Shown piece by piece: positions 8,131 through 15,946 of a stretch of 64,000 bases of DNA (its first letter is position 1; every line of letters begins with the position of its first letter). Position numbers and translations under genes: made by a program. This stretch comes from Bacteroidota bacterium. GTDB taxonomy: Bacteria > Bacteroidota > Bacteroidia > Flavobacteriales > Flavobacteriaceae. Below the pieces are notes generated by a model, which made no database searches, had not been told where the DNA came from, and saw only the letters and a program-made list of their open reading frames with translations. The stretch is from contig JAEYTL010000021.1 in NCBI GenBank assembly GCA_023434025.1, positions 191,676 to 255,675 of the forward strand, given 5' to 3'.

Positions 8131-9240
8131 ATGAACAACAGAAAAATAAAATCAGCACTTACCCCGGCTCTTCTTGGCTTATTGTTTCTCAACAGTTGCG
8201 GAAACACAGAAGTAAATCCTAAAACAAAGCCTATGCAGTTTTGTCTGGACGATAATTTTAAAGCTAAAGTAAAAATCAGCCAGCCCCAAAAAGAAAAAGT
8301 GACCGAAGGCATCACGCTGACCGGAAGTATTGAAGCAAATCCTGATAAAGTTGTTCCTTTTGTGAGTTTGGTTGACGGTGTGATTTCCAAAACTTATTTT
8401 TCACTGGGTGACAGAGTGGTTAAAGATCAGGTGCTGGCCGAAATCAGAAGTACCGAACTAACCGAAATGCAGGCCCAATTTAAAATCATCGAATCGCAAA
8501 TTAAAGTGGCCACCAAAAACCTGCAATCAAAACAAGCTATGTTTGAAGACGGGATATCATCTGAAAAAGACTTACTGGAAGGACAAAGTGAATTAGCTGT
8601 GCTAAAAGCGGAAAAAGAAAAAATCAGCTCAAACCTTAACCTCTTCAGTGCCAGCACCGAAAAAGGTGTTTTTCAGATCAAAGCGGCACAATCCGGTATC
8701 ATTATTTCAAAAAACATTACTGCGGGAACACAGATTTCTGCCGGAAGCGAGCCCCTGTTTGTGTTAGCCGACCTGAGCGATGTCTGGGTAATGATCAATA
8801 TCTATGCCTCCAATGTGCAGCATATTGTTTCAGGAATGGAAGTATCCATTAAAACCATTTCCTATCCGGATGAGGTCTTTAAAGGTAGCATCACCTCCAT
8901 TACACAAGTGCTGGATGAAGAAGCCAAAGTACTGAAAGCAAGGGTAGTGCTCAAAAATAAGGACTTAAGACTCAAACCCGGCATGATTGTGGACGTAACC
9001 GCACAAAAACTGAACGAAGGAGAAGCCTTACGCATCGATACCGCTTCACTGGTTTTTGACAACAACCAGAATTTTGTGGTGGTTTACAAAGGTGATTGCG
9101 AAATGGCTATCCGAAAAATAACCCTTCTGGCCAAAAGCAACGGTTCATCGTTTATAGCCACCGGATTAAATGAAGGCGAAAGCATCGTTTCTCAAAATCA
9201 GTTGTTGATCTATGAACAAATTAAAAACTTTCAGCAGTAA
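8131..9240 (+). CDS. RND periplasmic adaptor lipoprotein (CusB/CzcB-like)
   Basis: This 369-residue adaptor has a lipoprotein signal (LFLNSC, lipid-modified C23), a split barrel-sandwich/lipoyl domain around an alpha-helical hairpin (about 110-165), a beta-barrel and a membrane-proximal domain. It links the inner membrane pump to the TolC channel. It lies between the other two parts of the pump complex, 5 bp before the pump gene. CusB-type adaptors can also bind metal; no cluster of Met or His residues is seen, so the substrate is not settled. Confidence 0.9.
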   Translation: MNNRKIKSALTPALLGLLFLNSCGNTEVNPKTKPMQFCLDDNFKAKVKISQPQKEKVTEGITLTGSIEANPDKVVPFVSLVDGVISKTYFSLGDRVVKDQVLAEIRSTELTEMQAQFKIIESQIKVATKNLQSKQAMFEDGISSEKDLLEGQSELAVLKAEKEKISSNLNLFSASTEKGVFQIKAAQSGIIISKNITAGTQISAGSEPLFVLADLSDVWVMINIYASNVQHIVSGMEVSIKTISYPDEVFKGSITSITQVLDEEAKVLKARVVLKNKDLRLKPGMIVDVTAQKLNEGEALRIDTASLVFDNNQNFVVVYKGDCEMAIRKITLLAKSNGSSFIATGLNEGESIVSQNQLLIYEQIKNFQQ

Positions 9241-9245
9241 TTCAG

Positions 9246-12200
9246 ATGACAAAACTTATCCAAAATATTGTAGCCTTTTCATTAAAAAATTCAACCTTAG
9301 TATTCTTTTTTACCGGATTACTGTTGGTTTCCGGAATTATAAGCTATATCAAAACGCCCATTGAAGCTTTTCCGGACGTAACCAACACCCGGGCAAGAAT
9401 CATTACCCAATGGCCGGGAAGAAGTGCCGAAGAAGTGGAAAAATTTGTAACTCTTCCCATTATGAAGGAAGTGAATACAATACCCAAAAAAGCCCAGGTA
9501 CGTTCTATTTCCTTATTCGGCTTATCAGTGGTGACCGTTATTTTTGATGATGAGGTTGATGATTTTTATGCCCAGCAATATGCGGCCAACCGTTTACAGG
9601 GAATCGACCTGCCTGATGGAGCTGATGCTGCTATTGAACCCCCGTATGGGGCAACCGGAGAAATATTCCGTTATGTTTTGCGGAGTGAAAAACCCATTAA
9701 AGAGCTTACCGCCATTCACGATTGGGTTATTGAACGCGAATTAGTCTCTGTTCCCGGAGTAGCCGATGTCGTAAGTTTTGGTGGAGAAGAGAAAACCTAT
9801 GAAATTAAAATCAACCCGACCGAATTAGCCAACTATGATCTGTCGCCGCTGGATGTTTTTGAAGCGGTATCCAAAAGCAACATCAACGTAGGAGGTGATG
9901 TGATTGAAAGAGGAAGCCAGGCCTATGTGGTTCGCGGTGTCGGACTGCTGGAAAGTGTTGAGGATATTGAAAACATCATGATTGAAGTACGCGGCACCAC
10001 ACCTATTTTAGTGAAACACGTGGCCGAAGTAAAGATTTCTGCCAAACCCCGCTTAGGAGTGGTGGGGTTTCAGGACGATGACGATCTGGTACAGGGAATT
10101 GTAGTCATGCTGCGGGGTGAAAACCCCAGTGAGGTCATAGCCCGCCTGAAAGATAAAATAGTCGAACTCAATGAACGCATCCTGCCTAAGGATGTAAAAA
10201 TAGAACCTTTTATTGACCGGACAGAACTGGTCAACACCACCGTTAGTACGGTGACCAAAAACTTGGTGGAAGGAATTGTTCTGGTATCCCTCATCGTTTT
10301 TATCTTTCTCTACAACTGGCGTTTAACCCTTATTGTCGCTTCTGTAATTCCGCTTGCTTTTTTGTTTGCCATTGTAATGCTGCGGATTATGGGTATGCCG
10401 GCAAATCTTATTTCTATGGGCTCGCTCGACTTTGGCCTGCTCCTCGAAGGGGCTCTGGTGGTCTCTGAAGTTGTCTTTGTAGGGCTCGAAAAGAAAGCTC
10501 ATCAACTGGGCATGGAACGCTTTAATAAAATTTCTAAAGTGGGAATCATTAAAAAGAGTGTAGGTAGCGTGGCCTTATATATTTTCTTTGCCCTGCTCAT
10601 TTTAATCATCGCCCTGCTTCCTATTTTTACCTTTCAGAAAGTAGAGGGAAAAATGTTTTCTCCATTGGCTTATACACTTGGTTTTGCCTTAATAGGGTCG
10701 CTTATTTTAAGTCTAACCTATGTTCCGGCAATGTGTAAAGTGTTGCTAACCAAAAACATTGTTGAAAAAGATAACCTGATTACCCGTTCTTTCCGAAACG
10801 GTTTATTTAATCTTTACCTGCTTTCAACCCGGCATAAAAAAGCAACGCTTATTTCCTTTATCAGCCTGTTGGCCATCAGTATAATTGGTTTTATGAACCA
10901 TGGTTCTGAATTTTTGCCCAAACTGAATGAAGGGGCAATTTATATCAGAGCTACCCTTCCAAATAGTGTTAACATAGAGGAGTCAAACCGGTTGGCCGAA
11001 GAAATGAAAGCAGATCTGCGAAAATACGAAGAAGTAAAATTTGTGCTTAACCAGGTAGGAAGACCCAATGACGGAACTGATCCTACCGGTTTTTTCAACA
11101 TTGAATTTCACATCCAGCTTCATCCTGAAAAAGAATGGAAACGTTCAGTTAAAAAAGAAGAACTGGTCGAAGAAATGCGTCAGGTTCTGCAAACCTATCC
11201 TGGCATTGTTTTCGGATTCAGCCAGCCTATTCAGGATAATGTGGAAGAATATGTTGCCGGTGTTAAGAGTTCGCTGGTGGTTAAAATTTTTGGCGAAGAC
11301 CTGTTCCAGCTTGAAGAATATGCCGATCAGGTAGCCAATAGTATTAAAGATGTGCCGGGCATTGAAGATCTGAACGTTTACCGGAACATCGGACTGCCTG
11401 AGTTGCGTATTGAACTGCACGATCATAAACTGGCCAAATACGGTGTGGATATTTCCGATGCCCAGGCCGTTATCGAAATGGCTATCGGAGGACGTGCGGC
11501 TACTCACTTTTATGACAACGAACGCGTTTTTGACGTTCGAATCCGCTTTGCCAAAGAGTACAGAGATACCGAATCAAAAATTGGTGATATCCTTATCCCA
11601 ACCAAAGACAACCGAAAAATTCCGTTAAAAGAAATCGCCTCGATTAATTATATTACCGGCCCTACTTTTATCTATCGGGAAGGAAGTAGCCGTTACATTG
11701 CTGTTGGGTTCAGTATTGAAGGACGGGATTTGGGAAGCACCATTGCCGAGGCCAAACAAAAAGTAGCCGAAAATGTAAAACTGCCGGAAGGGAATAAAAT
11801 GGAATGGGCCGGCGAATTTGAATCCAAAGAAAGAGCCAGCAAACAGTTGGCCATGATTGTTCCGATTTCATTGCTGCTCATCATGTTTCTGTTATGGGTC
11901 AATTTTAACGGCAATATGAAAGACACATTGGTTTCATTTATTGTGGTACCGTTTGCCTTTATCGGCGGTTATCTCTCACTGGTAATCACCGACACTACCT
12001 TTGGGATTTCAGCCGGAATCGGATTTATTATCCTGTTTGGGGTGGCCACCATTGACGGAATTGTGCTCATCGGAAACATCCGCCAGAACCTCAACAAAAA
12101 AGTACCGCTAAAAGAAGCTATTTCCAATGCTGTTTACAGCAGAATCAGGCCTATTCTGATGATTGCCCTGATGGGATCAATGGGGCTTTTGCCCGCTGCA

Positions 12201-12344
12201 TTATCTTCCGGAATGGGATCTGAGATACAAAAACCACTTGCTATTATGATTGTGGGTGGATTAATTGTCTGTATGTTATTATCTTTGACCGTTCTCCCGC
12301 AGGTATTCTATTTGGCTTACCGCAAAACAAAACCTAAAAAATGA
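9246..12344 (+). CDS. Heavy-metal-type RND pump (CusA/CzcA family)
   Basis: The 1032-residue protein has the full RND layout: a first helix (about 15-33), a porter domain, six helices, a second porter domain and six more helices. IKTPIEAFPDVTN at the start is typical of metal pumps. The proton-relay motif reads DFGLLLEGALVVSE (D395, E401, E408). In CzcA the same spacing is Asp, Asp, Glu, so the middle residue is replaced by Glu, and the usual EN after the motif is EV. The protein would pump a metal cation from the periplasm or cytoplasm by proton antiport. The stop overlaps the next gene by four bases. Which metal is moved cannot be told. Confidence 0.92.
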   Translation: MTKLIQNIVAFSLKNSTLVFFFTGLLLVSGIISYIKTPIEAFPDVTNTRARIITQWPGRSAEEVEKFVTLPIMKEVNTIPKKAQVRSISLFGLSVVTVIFDDEVDDFYAQQYAANRLQGIDLPDGADAAIEPPYGATGEIFRYVLRSEKPIKELTAIHDWVIERELVSVPGVADVVSFGGEEKTYEIKINPTELANYDLSPLDVFEAVSKSNINVGGDVIERGSQAYVVRGVGLLESVEDIENIMIEVRGTTPILVKHVAEVKISAKPRLGVVGFQDDDDLVQGIVVMLRGENPSEVIARLKDKIVELNERILPKDVKIEPFIDRTELVNTTVSTVTKNLVEGIVLVSLIVFIFLYNWRLTLIVASVIPLAFLFAIVMLRIMGMPANLISMGSLDFGLLLEGALVVSEVVFVGLEKKAHQLGMERFNKISKVGIIKKSVGSVALYIFFALLILIIALLPIFTFQKVEGKMFSPLAYTLGFALIGSLILSLTYVPAMCKVLLTKNIVEKDNLITRSFRNGLFNLYLLSTRHKKATLISFISLLAISIIGFMNHGSEFLPKLNEGAIYIRATLPNSVNIEESNRLAEEMKADLRKYEEVKFVLNQVGRPNDGTDPTGFFNIEFHIQLHPEKEWKRSVKKEELVEEMRQVLQTYPGIVFGFSQPIQDNVEEYVAGVKSSLVVKIFGEDLFQLEEYADQVANSIKDVPGIEDLNVYRNIGLPELRIELHDHKLAKYGVDISDAQAVIEMAIGGRAATHFYDNERVFDVRIRFAKEYRDTESKIGDILIPTKDNRKIPLKEIASINYITGPTFIYREGSSRYIAVGFSIEGRDLGSTIAEAKQKVAENVKLPEGNKMEWAGEFESKERASKQLAMIVPISLLLIMFLLWVNFNGNMKDTLVSFIVVPFAFIGGYLSLVITDTTFGISAGIGFIILFGVATIDGIVLIGNIRQNLNKKVPLKEAISNAVYSRIRPILMIALMGSMGLLPAALSSGMGSEIQKPLAIMIVGGLIVCMLLSLTVLPQVFYLAYRKTKPKK

Positions 12345-13312
12345 AATTAAACGTTGACAATTTTGTCCTTGCTATCATCGGAATAATCATTACCGCTTAT
12401 TTCTTTCCTCATTGGGGAAGCAAGGACAGTATTGTTCCGCTCGATTTAATCGGAAGCATCGGCATAGCCTTGATTTTCTTTTTTTACGGATTAAAGTTAA
12501 GTCCTGATAAAATCAGGAGCGGTTTAAAGAACTGGAAATTGCATGTGCTGGTGCAATCAACAACCTTTCTCCTCTTTCCGCTAACCGTTTTGCTCTTTCG
12601 CCCGCTTGTTCAAACTGATCACGGTGAGCTTATATGGTTGTCTTTTCTCTTTCTGGCCGCCTTGCCCTCTACCGTTTCTTCTTCGGTGGTCATGGTATCT
12701 ATGGCAAAAGGCAATATTCCGGCTGCCATATTCAATGCCAGTATTTCGGGACTCATCGGTATAGCCATTACTCCTCTCTGGATGGGCTTGTTTCTGAAAA
12801 ATGCCTCTGCAGAATTTGAACTGGGAAGCATCTACCTGAAATTAATGACCGAAATCCTTGTTCCGGTCATCTTTGGAATTGCCCTGCAAAAATACGGATC
12901 TGCCTTTGCTCATCGCTATGCTAAACAGTTATCAATATTTGACAAAACAATTATTCTGTTGATTATTTACAAAAGCTTTGCCGAATCGTTTGAAGAAAAC
13001 GTATTCAGTTCAGTGAGTGTCTCCGATTTACTTTTTATCGGTCTGACCACAACTGTTCTTTTTTATGCCATTTATCACCTGACCGGATTATTGTCTAAAT
13101 GGCTTAAATTTACTCCTGAGGATCAGATTACAGCTCAATTTTGCGGAACCAAAAAATCATTGGTGCACGGAACGGTTTTTTCAAAAATTCTCTTTCCGGC
13201 TTCCATGCCGGTCGGTATAATTCTGCTTCCGCTCATGTTATTTCATGCTTCACAGATTTTTATTGTGAGTATCATTGCGTCTAAACTGGCCCGAAAAAAT
13301 AACCCGACATAA
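12341..13312 (+). CDS. SBF-like (bile acid:sodium symporter family) transporter
   Basis: This 323-residue protein has nine or ten predicted membrane helices and resembles the SBF-like branch (YfeH type) of the bile acid:sodium symporter superfamily. LFLAALPSTVSSSVVMVSMA and the late FCGTKKSLVHGT segment are characteristic of it. It is an integral inner membrane carrier, probably for an organic anion, but members of this branch have been characterised little. Its start overlaps the stop of the metal pump by four bases (ATGA), so the two are translationally coupled. This suggests a role linked to the efflux system. The related arsenite carriers (ACR3) are another possibility, but I see no conserved ACR3 cysteine. 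Confidence 0.8.
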   Translation: MKLNVDNFVLAIIGIIITAYFFPHWGSKDSIVPLDLIGSIGIALIFFFYGLKLSPDKIRSGLKNWKLHVLVQSTTFLLFPLTVLLFRPLVQTDHGELIWLSFLFLAALPSTVSSSVVMVSMAKGNIPAAIFNASISGLIGIAITPLWMGLFLKNASAEFELGSIYLKLMTEILVPVIFGIALQKYGSAFAHRYAKQLSIFDKTIILLIIYKSFAESFEENVFSSVSVSDLLFIGLTTTVLFYAIYHLTGLLSKWLKFTPEDQITAQFCGTKKSLVHGTVFSKILFPASMPVGIILLPLMLFHASQIFIVSIIASKLARKNNPT

Positions 13313-13329
13313 CCGATTCAAAAAAAGAT

Positions 13330-13788
13330 ATGGCACAGATAATCACTTATCATCCTGATTACAAACCAGATTTTATCCGACTGAATGAAGCCTGGCTGAA
13401 CGAGTATTTTTCTGTTGAACCCCATGACAACGAAGTTTTTAACAACCTTGAGACATTAATCCTCCAGCGTGGCGGTGAACTGTTTTTTTGCCTTCACGAA
13501 AACAAAATTGTAGGAACGGTTGCCTTGCAGCCGGATGAGCACAATAACCTGGAATTGTCTAAAATGGCTGTTGACAAAAATTTTCAAGGCTTAGGCTTTG
13601 CCAATTTATTGATGGAAGAAGCCATTAATTATGCTGTCAGGAAAGGGGTTAATCAGCTCTTTCTGCTTTCTAACCGGAAATTAGAGGCTGCCATCCGGCT
13701 ATATTCCAAATTTGGTTTTACCGAAATTCCCCTTCCTGAAACGGACTATGCAAGAGTTGATATTGCTATGGCATTAAAAATTAAATAA
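13330..13788 (+). CDS. GNAT-family N-acetyltransferase
   Basis: This 152-residue protein shows the GNAT fold: KMAVDKNFQGLGFANLLMEEA is the acetyl-CoA binding motif A with its QGxGxA loop, and RLYSKFGFTEI is motif B. It transfers an acetyl group from acetyl-CoA to an unknown amine. It starts 17 bp after the SBF-like transporter and is probably the last gene of the efflux operon, since the next gene points the other way. The substrate is not predictable. Confidence 0.85.
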   Translation: MAQIITYHPDYKPDFIRLNEAWLNEYFSVEPHDNEVFNNLETLILQRGGELFFCLHENKIVGTVALQPDEHNNLELSKMAVDKNFQGLGFANLLMEEAINYAVRKGVNQLFLLSNRKLEAAIRLYSKFGFTEIPLPETDYARVDIAMALKIK

Positions 13789-13866
13789 TTCAACAAATTA
13801 TTTTCAGGCTTTTTTATAAATCAAAAATGAATTCAGTTCTATCAAAAATTATCTGCTGACTTTTGC

Positions 13867-14685
13867 TTATTGATTGCTCATTTGACTGATTAATTCCGTT
13901 GGAGCATAGCCAAATTGTTTTTTAAAGGCATACGAAAAATGTGATAAGTTTTCAAACCCGATTTCATAATAAACCTCCACGGGCTTTTTGTTTTTTCCGG
14001 CAAGTTCATAATGGGCTAGCTCCAACCGCTTTTTGGTCAGCCATCGCTGTGGGGTGGAATGGAATGCTTTCTGAAAATCACGTTTAAAGGTTGTCAGACT
14101 TCGGCCGGTCAGGTATCCGAATTTTTCCAGCGGCATGTTGAACATAAAGTTCTTTTCCATAAAAGCGGCCAAATCAATCTTGCCGGGTTCTTCAAAATTA
14201 TTCAGAACAGAATCGATATTACCATCAATGGTTCTGAGAATGCTGATGGCTTCGGTAATTTTTAACGAGGCAATCTGTTCAGGAAAGTTTTGCTGCATTT
14301 CAAAATAGGGAATCAAAGAGAACAGGCAGCTTTCCAATAACGGGTGTTCCCTGAACCCGATAATTTTTGAACCCGGAATTTTTGATTTTACAGGTTCATG
14401 GCTATAGAATTCCCGGAGTCTTTTCACCGACAAATGCATTGCAACAGCTTTATGGGGCAATCCGTCTTTGGGATAATTGATAATGGTTGCCAATTGGTTT
14501 CTCGGAATCAGAAAAGTACTTCCCGCTCCAAACACAAAACGTGCATCAGCCTGAATGATTTTTGTTTCACCGGAAATCAGCCAAACCAACAAATGGTCAT
14601 CAAATGCTGCTTCGGTCTTAAACAACTTTCCTTCGTAGCAGGATAGTTTGATTTCCGGATTGATGTAATTAACCTGATAATCCAT
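13867..14685 (-). CDS. AraC-family transcriptional regulator
   Basis: The protein has about 272 residues: an N-terminal cupin-like ligand domain and a C-terminal AraC DNA-binding domain with two helix-turn-helix motifs, the second of which includes GFENLSHFSYAFKKQFG. I place the start at the fourth codon of the longer frame (14694) because a very good promoter ends only four bases before that longer start. It lies just downstream of the dehydrogenase on the same strand. Direct repeats upstream of the dehydrogenase are a plausible binding site. The ligand is unknown. Confidence 0.87.
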   Translation of the reverse strand: MDYQVNYINPEIKLSCYEGKLFKTEAAFDDHLLVWLISGETKIIQADARFVFGAGSTFLIPRNQLATIINYPKDGLPHKAVAMHLSVKRLREFYSHEPVKSKIPGSKIIGFREHPLLESCLFSLIPYFEMQQNFPEQIASLKITEAISILRTIDGNIDSVLNNFEEPGKIDLAAFMEKNFMFNMPLEKFGYLTGRSLTTFKRDFQKAFHSTPQRWLTKKRLELAHYELAGKNKKPVEVYYEIGFENLSHFSYAFKKQFGYAPTELISQMSNQ

Positions 14686-14698
14686 ATTGCTCATCGCA

Positions 14699-14726
14699 CA
14701 AAGTTACAAATATCAACTCAGTTCAA
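14699..14726 (-). promoter_or_regulatory. Promoter of the AraC gene within the dehydrogenase gene
   Basis: On the minus strand, TTG (14726-14724) is followed after 17 bp by TAACTTTG (14706-14699), an exact match to the Bacteroidota TTG-N17-TAnnTTTG pattern. It lies across the end of the dehydrogenase gene and would let the regulator be expressed independently. Confidence 0.65.
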
Positions 14727-15708
14727 ATGTTATCCCAGTCATTTCTTCACTTAATTTCCACAATCGTTTTGCGTTGGATTCATCTAAGGAATACGCTTTG
14801 ACTCCGCCTATACTGGTTTCATCTGAACTTAAACGTGCTACCTCAACATTTTCACAATACACTCCGCCCAAATGAGTAAGCAAAGGACTGGTGGCACACC
14901 ACACTGTTGTTGCTGCCCCTTGCGGAATGGTTTTCAACGAAGCCTTAACTTCCGGCAACAGGTTTCCTTCTGCATCAACATAGCCTAATTTTTGAAATAA
15001 ATCTAACGGTGCTTCTCTTGATAATTCGGTTTCGCCAACAGAACCGGGGCATAATGCATAACTTCTGATATTATATGCTTTTGCACGATGGTCTAATTCT
15101 AAAGAAAAAAGATTGACTGCCGTTTTAGATTGTCCGTATCCCAGTAAGGTTTCATACTCCCGGTACAGGAAATGCGGGTCTTCAAAATTAAAACCGGAAA
15201 ACTGGTGTCCGCCGGAAGATACATTGACCACTCTTGCTCCGTTTGCTCTTTTCAGAGCCGGGAACAATCTTGCCGTCAGCTGAAAATGAGCTAAATAATT
15301 AACTGCTAATTGCGATTCGAATCCGCGACTGTCTCTGCGAAGTGGTACCCACATAATTCCGGCATTGTTAATCAGTACATGAAGAGGTCTTTCTGATACA
15401 AGGAACTTTTCGGCAAAAGCATCAATCGATTCAGGCTTTGATAAATCTAATTCCTCTAATACCACATTGGGAATTCCAAGGAGGTTCCTTCGGGCTTTTT
15501 CGATGTCCCGTGCCGGAACGATTACGGTTACTCCTGCTTTTGATAAGGTTTTCACTGTTTCCAATCCAATACCGGTGTTTCCTCCGGTTACGATGGCAAT
15601 TTTTCCGGTCAGGTCAATGCATTTGATTACTGCTGTTGTAGTTGATTTTGCGTTGAAGCCTGAACCGATGGGTTGTTGTAATGCTCCCTGATAATTGTTT
15701 TGTCTCAT
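14713..15708 (-). CDS. Short-chain dehydrogenase/reductase
   Basis: This 331-residue oxidoreductase has the classical SDR nucleotide motif TGGNTGIG near residue 38, the NNAG motif and the YGQSK active-site tyrosine and lysine. The C-terminus is longer than in minimal SDRs of about 250 residues and resembles the retinol-dehydrogenase/WWOX-like group common beside AraC regulators. It would reduce or oxidise a carbonyl or alcohol with NAD(P)(H). The start at 15708 lies 30 bp after a TACTTTTG box. The AraC gene downstream probably controls it. Confidence 0.88.
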   Translation of the reverse strand: MRQNNYQGALQQPIGSGFNAKSTTTAVIKCIDLTGKIAIVTGGNTGIGLETVKTLSKAGVTVIVPARDIEKARRNLLGIPNVVLEELDLSKPESIDAFAEKFLVSERPLHVLINNAGIMWVPLRRDSRGFESQLAVNYLAHFQLTARLFPALKRANGARVVNVSSGGHQFSGFNFEDPHFLYREYETLLGYGQSKTAVNLFSLELDHRAKAYNIRSYALCPGSVGETELSREAPLDLFQKLGYVDAEGNLLPEVKASLKTIPQGAATTVWCATSPLLTHLGGVYCENVEVARLSSDETSIGGVKAYSLDESNAKRLWKLSEEMTGITFELS

Positions 15709-15738
15709 TTTAAAAATTTTTACTTATTATTCATGAGA

Positions 15739-15746
15739 CAAAAGTA
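15739..15746 (-). promoter_or_regulatory. -7 element of the dehydrogenase gene
   Basis: TACTTTTG on the minus strand matches TAnnTTTG exactly. There is no TTG at the normal distance; direct repeats occupy that place, which suggests an activator-dependent promoter. Confidence 0.5.
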
Positions 15747-15764
15747 AGACAGGCATTTTGAGGT

Positions 15765-15805
15765 AACTTTGTTTAAACGTCCGAAAAAACTTTGTTTAAA
15801 AGACC
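15765..15805. promoter_or_regulatory. Direct repeats, likely AraC binding sites
   Basis: AACTTTGTTTAAA occurs at 15765-15777 and again at 15788-15800, a period of 23 bp. Allowing two mismatches the match extends to 18 bp (15765-15782 and 15788-15805). The proximal copy begins 19 bp upstream of the -7 box, a position suited to an activator such as the AraC protein encoded downstream. Confidence 0.55.
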
Positions 15806-15888
15806 ATGGTTACAGTTCGGTTAAAACCGCTGATTTTGTAACCCTTATTATTTCTAAATTCTTAATACGAAAAATAATGTGGAGTCAT

Positions 15889-15930
15889 AAAAAAAACAGC
15901 CAGGCAAAAGTAATCGCCTGACTGTTTATT
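15889..15930 (-). terminator. Terminator of the glucan utilization operon
   Basis: On the minus strand a stem pairs AAACAG-CAGGC with GCCTG-CTGTTT around one mismatch, with a short loop and then a run of eight T. It lies just downstream of the last gene of the locus (stop at 15947). Confidence 0.75.
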
Positions 15931-15946
15931 GAAAAAATTATTTTTC

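Noticed and set aside
11145..11507. Antisense frame in the metal pump gene
   Set aside because: No promoter or recognisable features, and it is contained in the pump gene.
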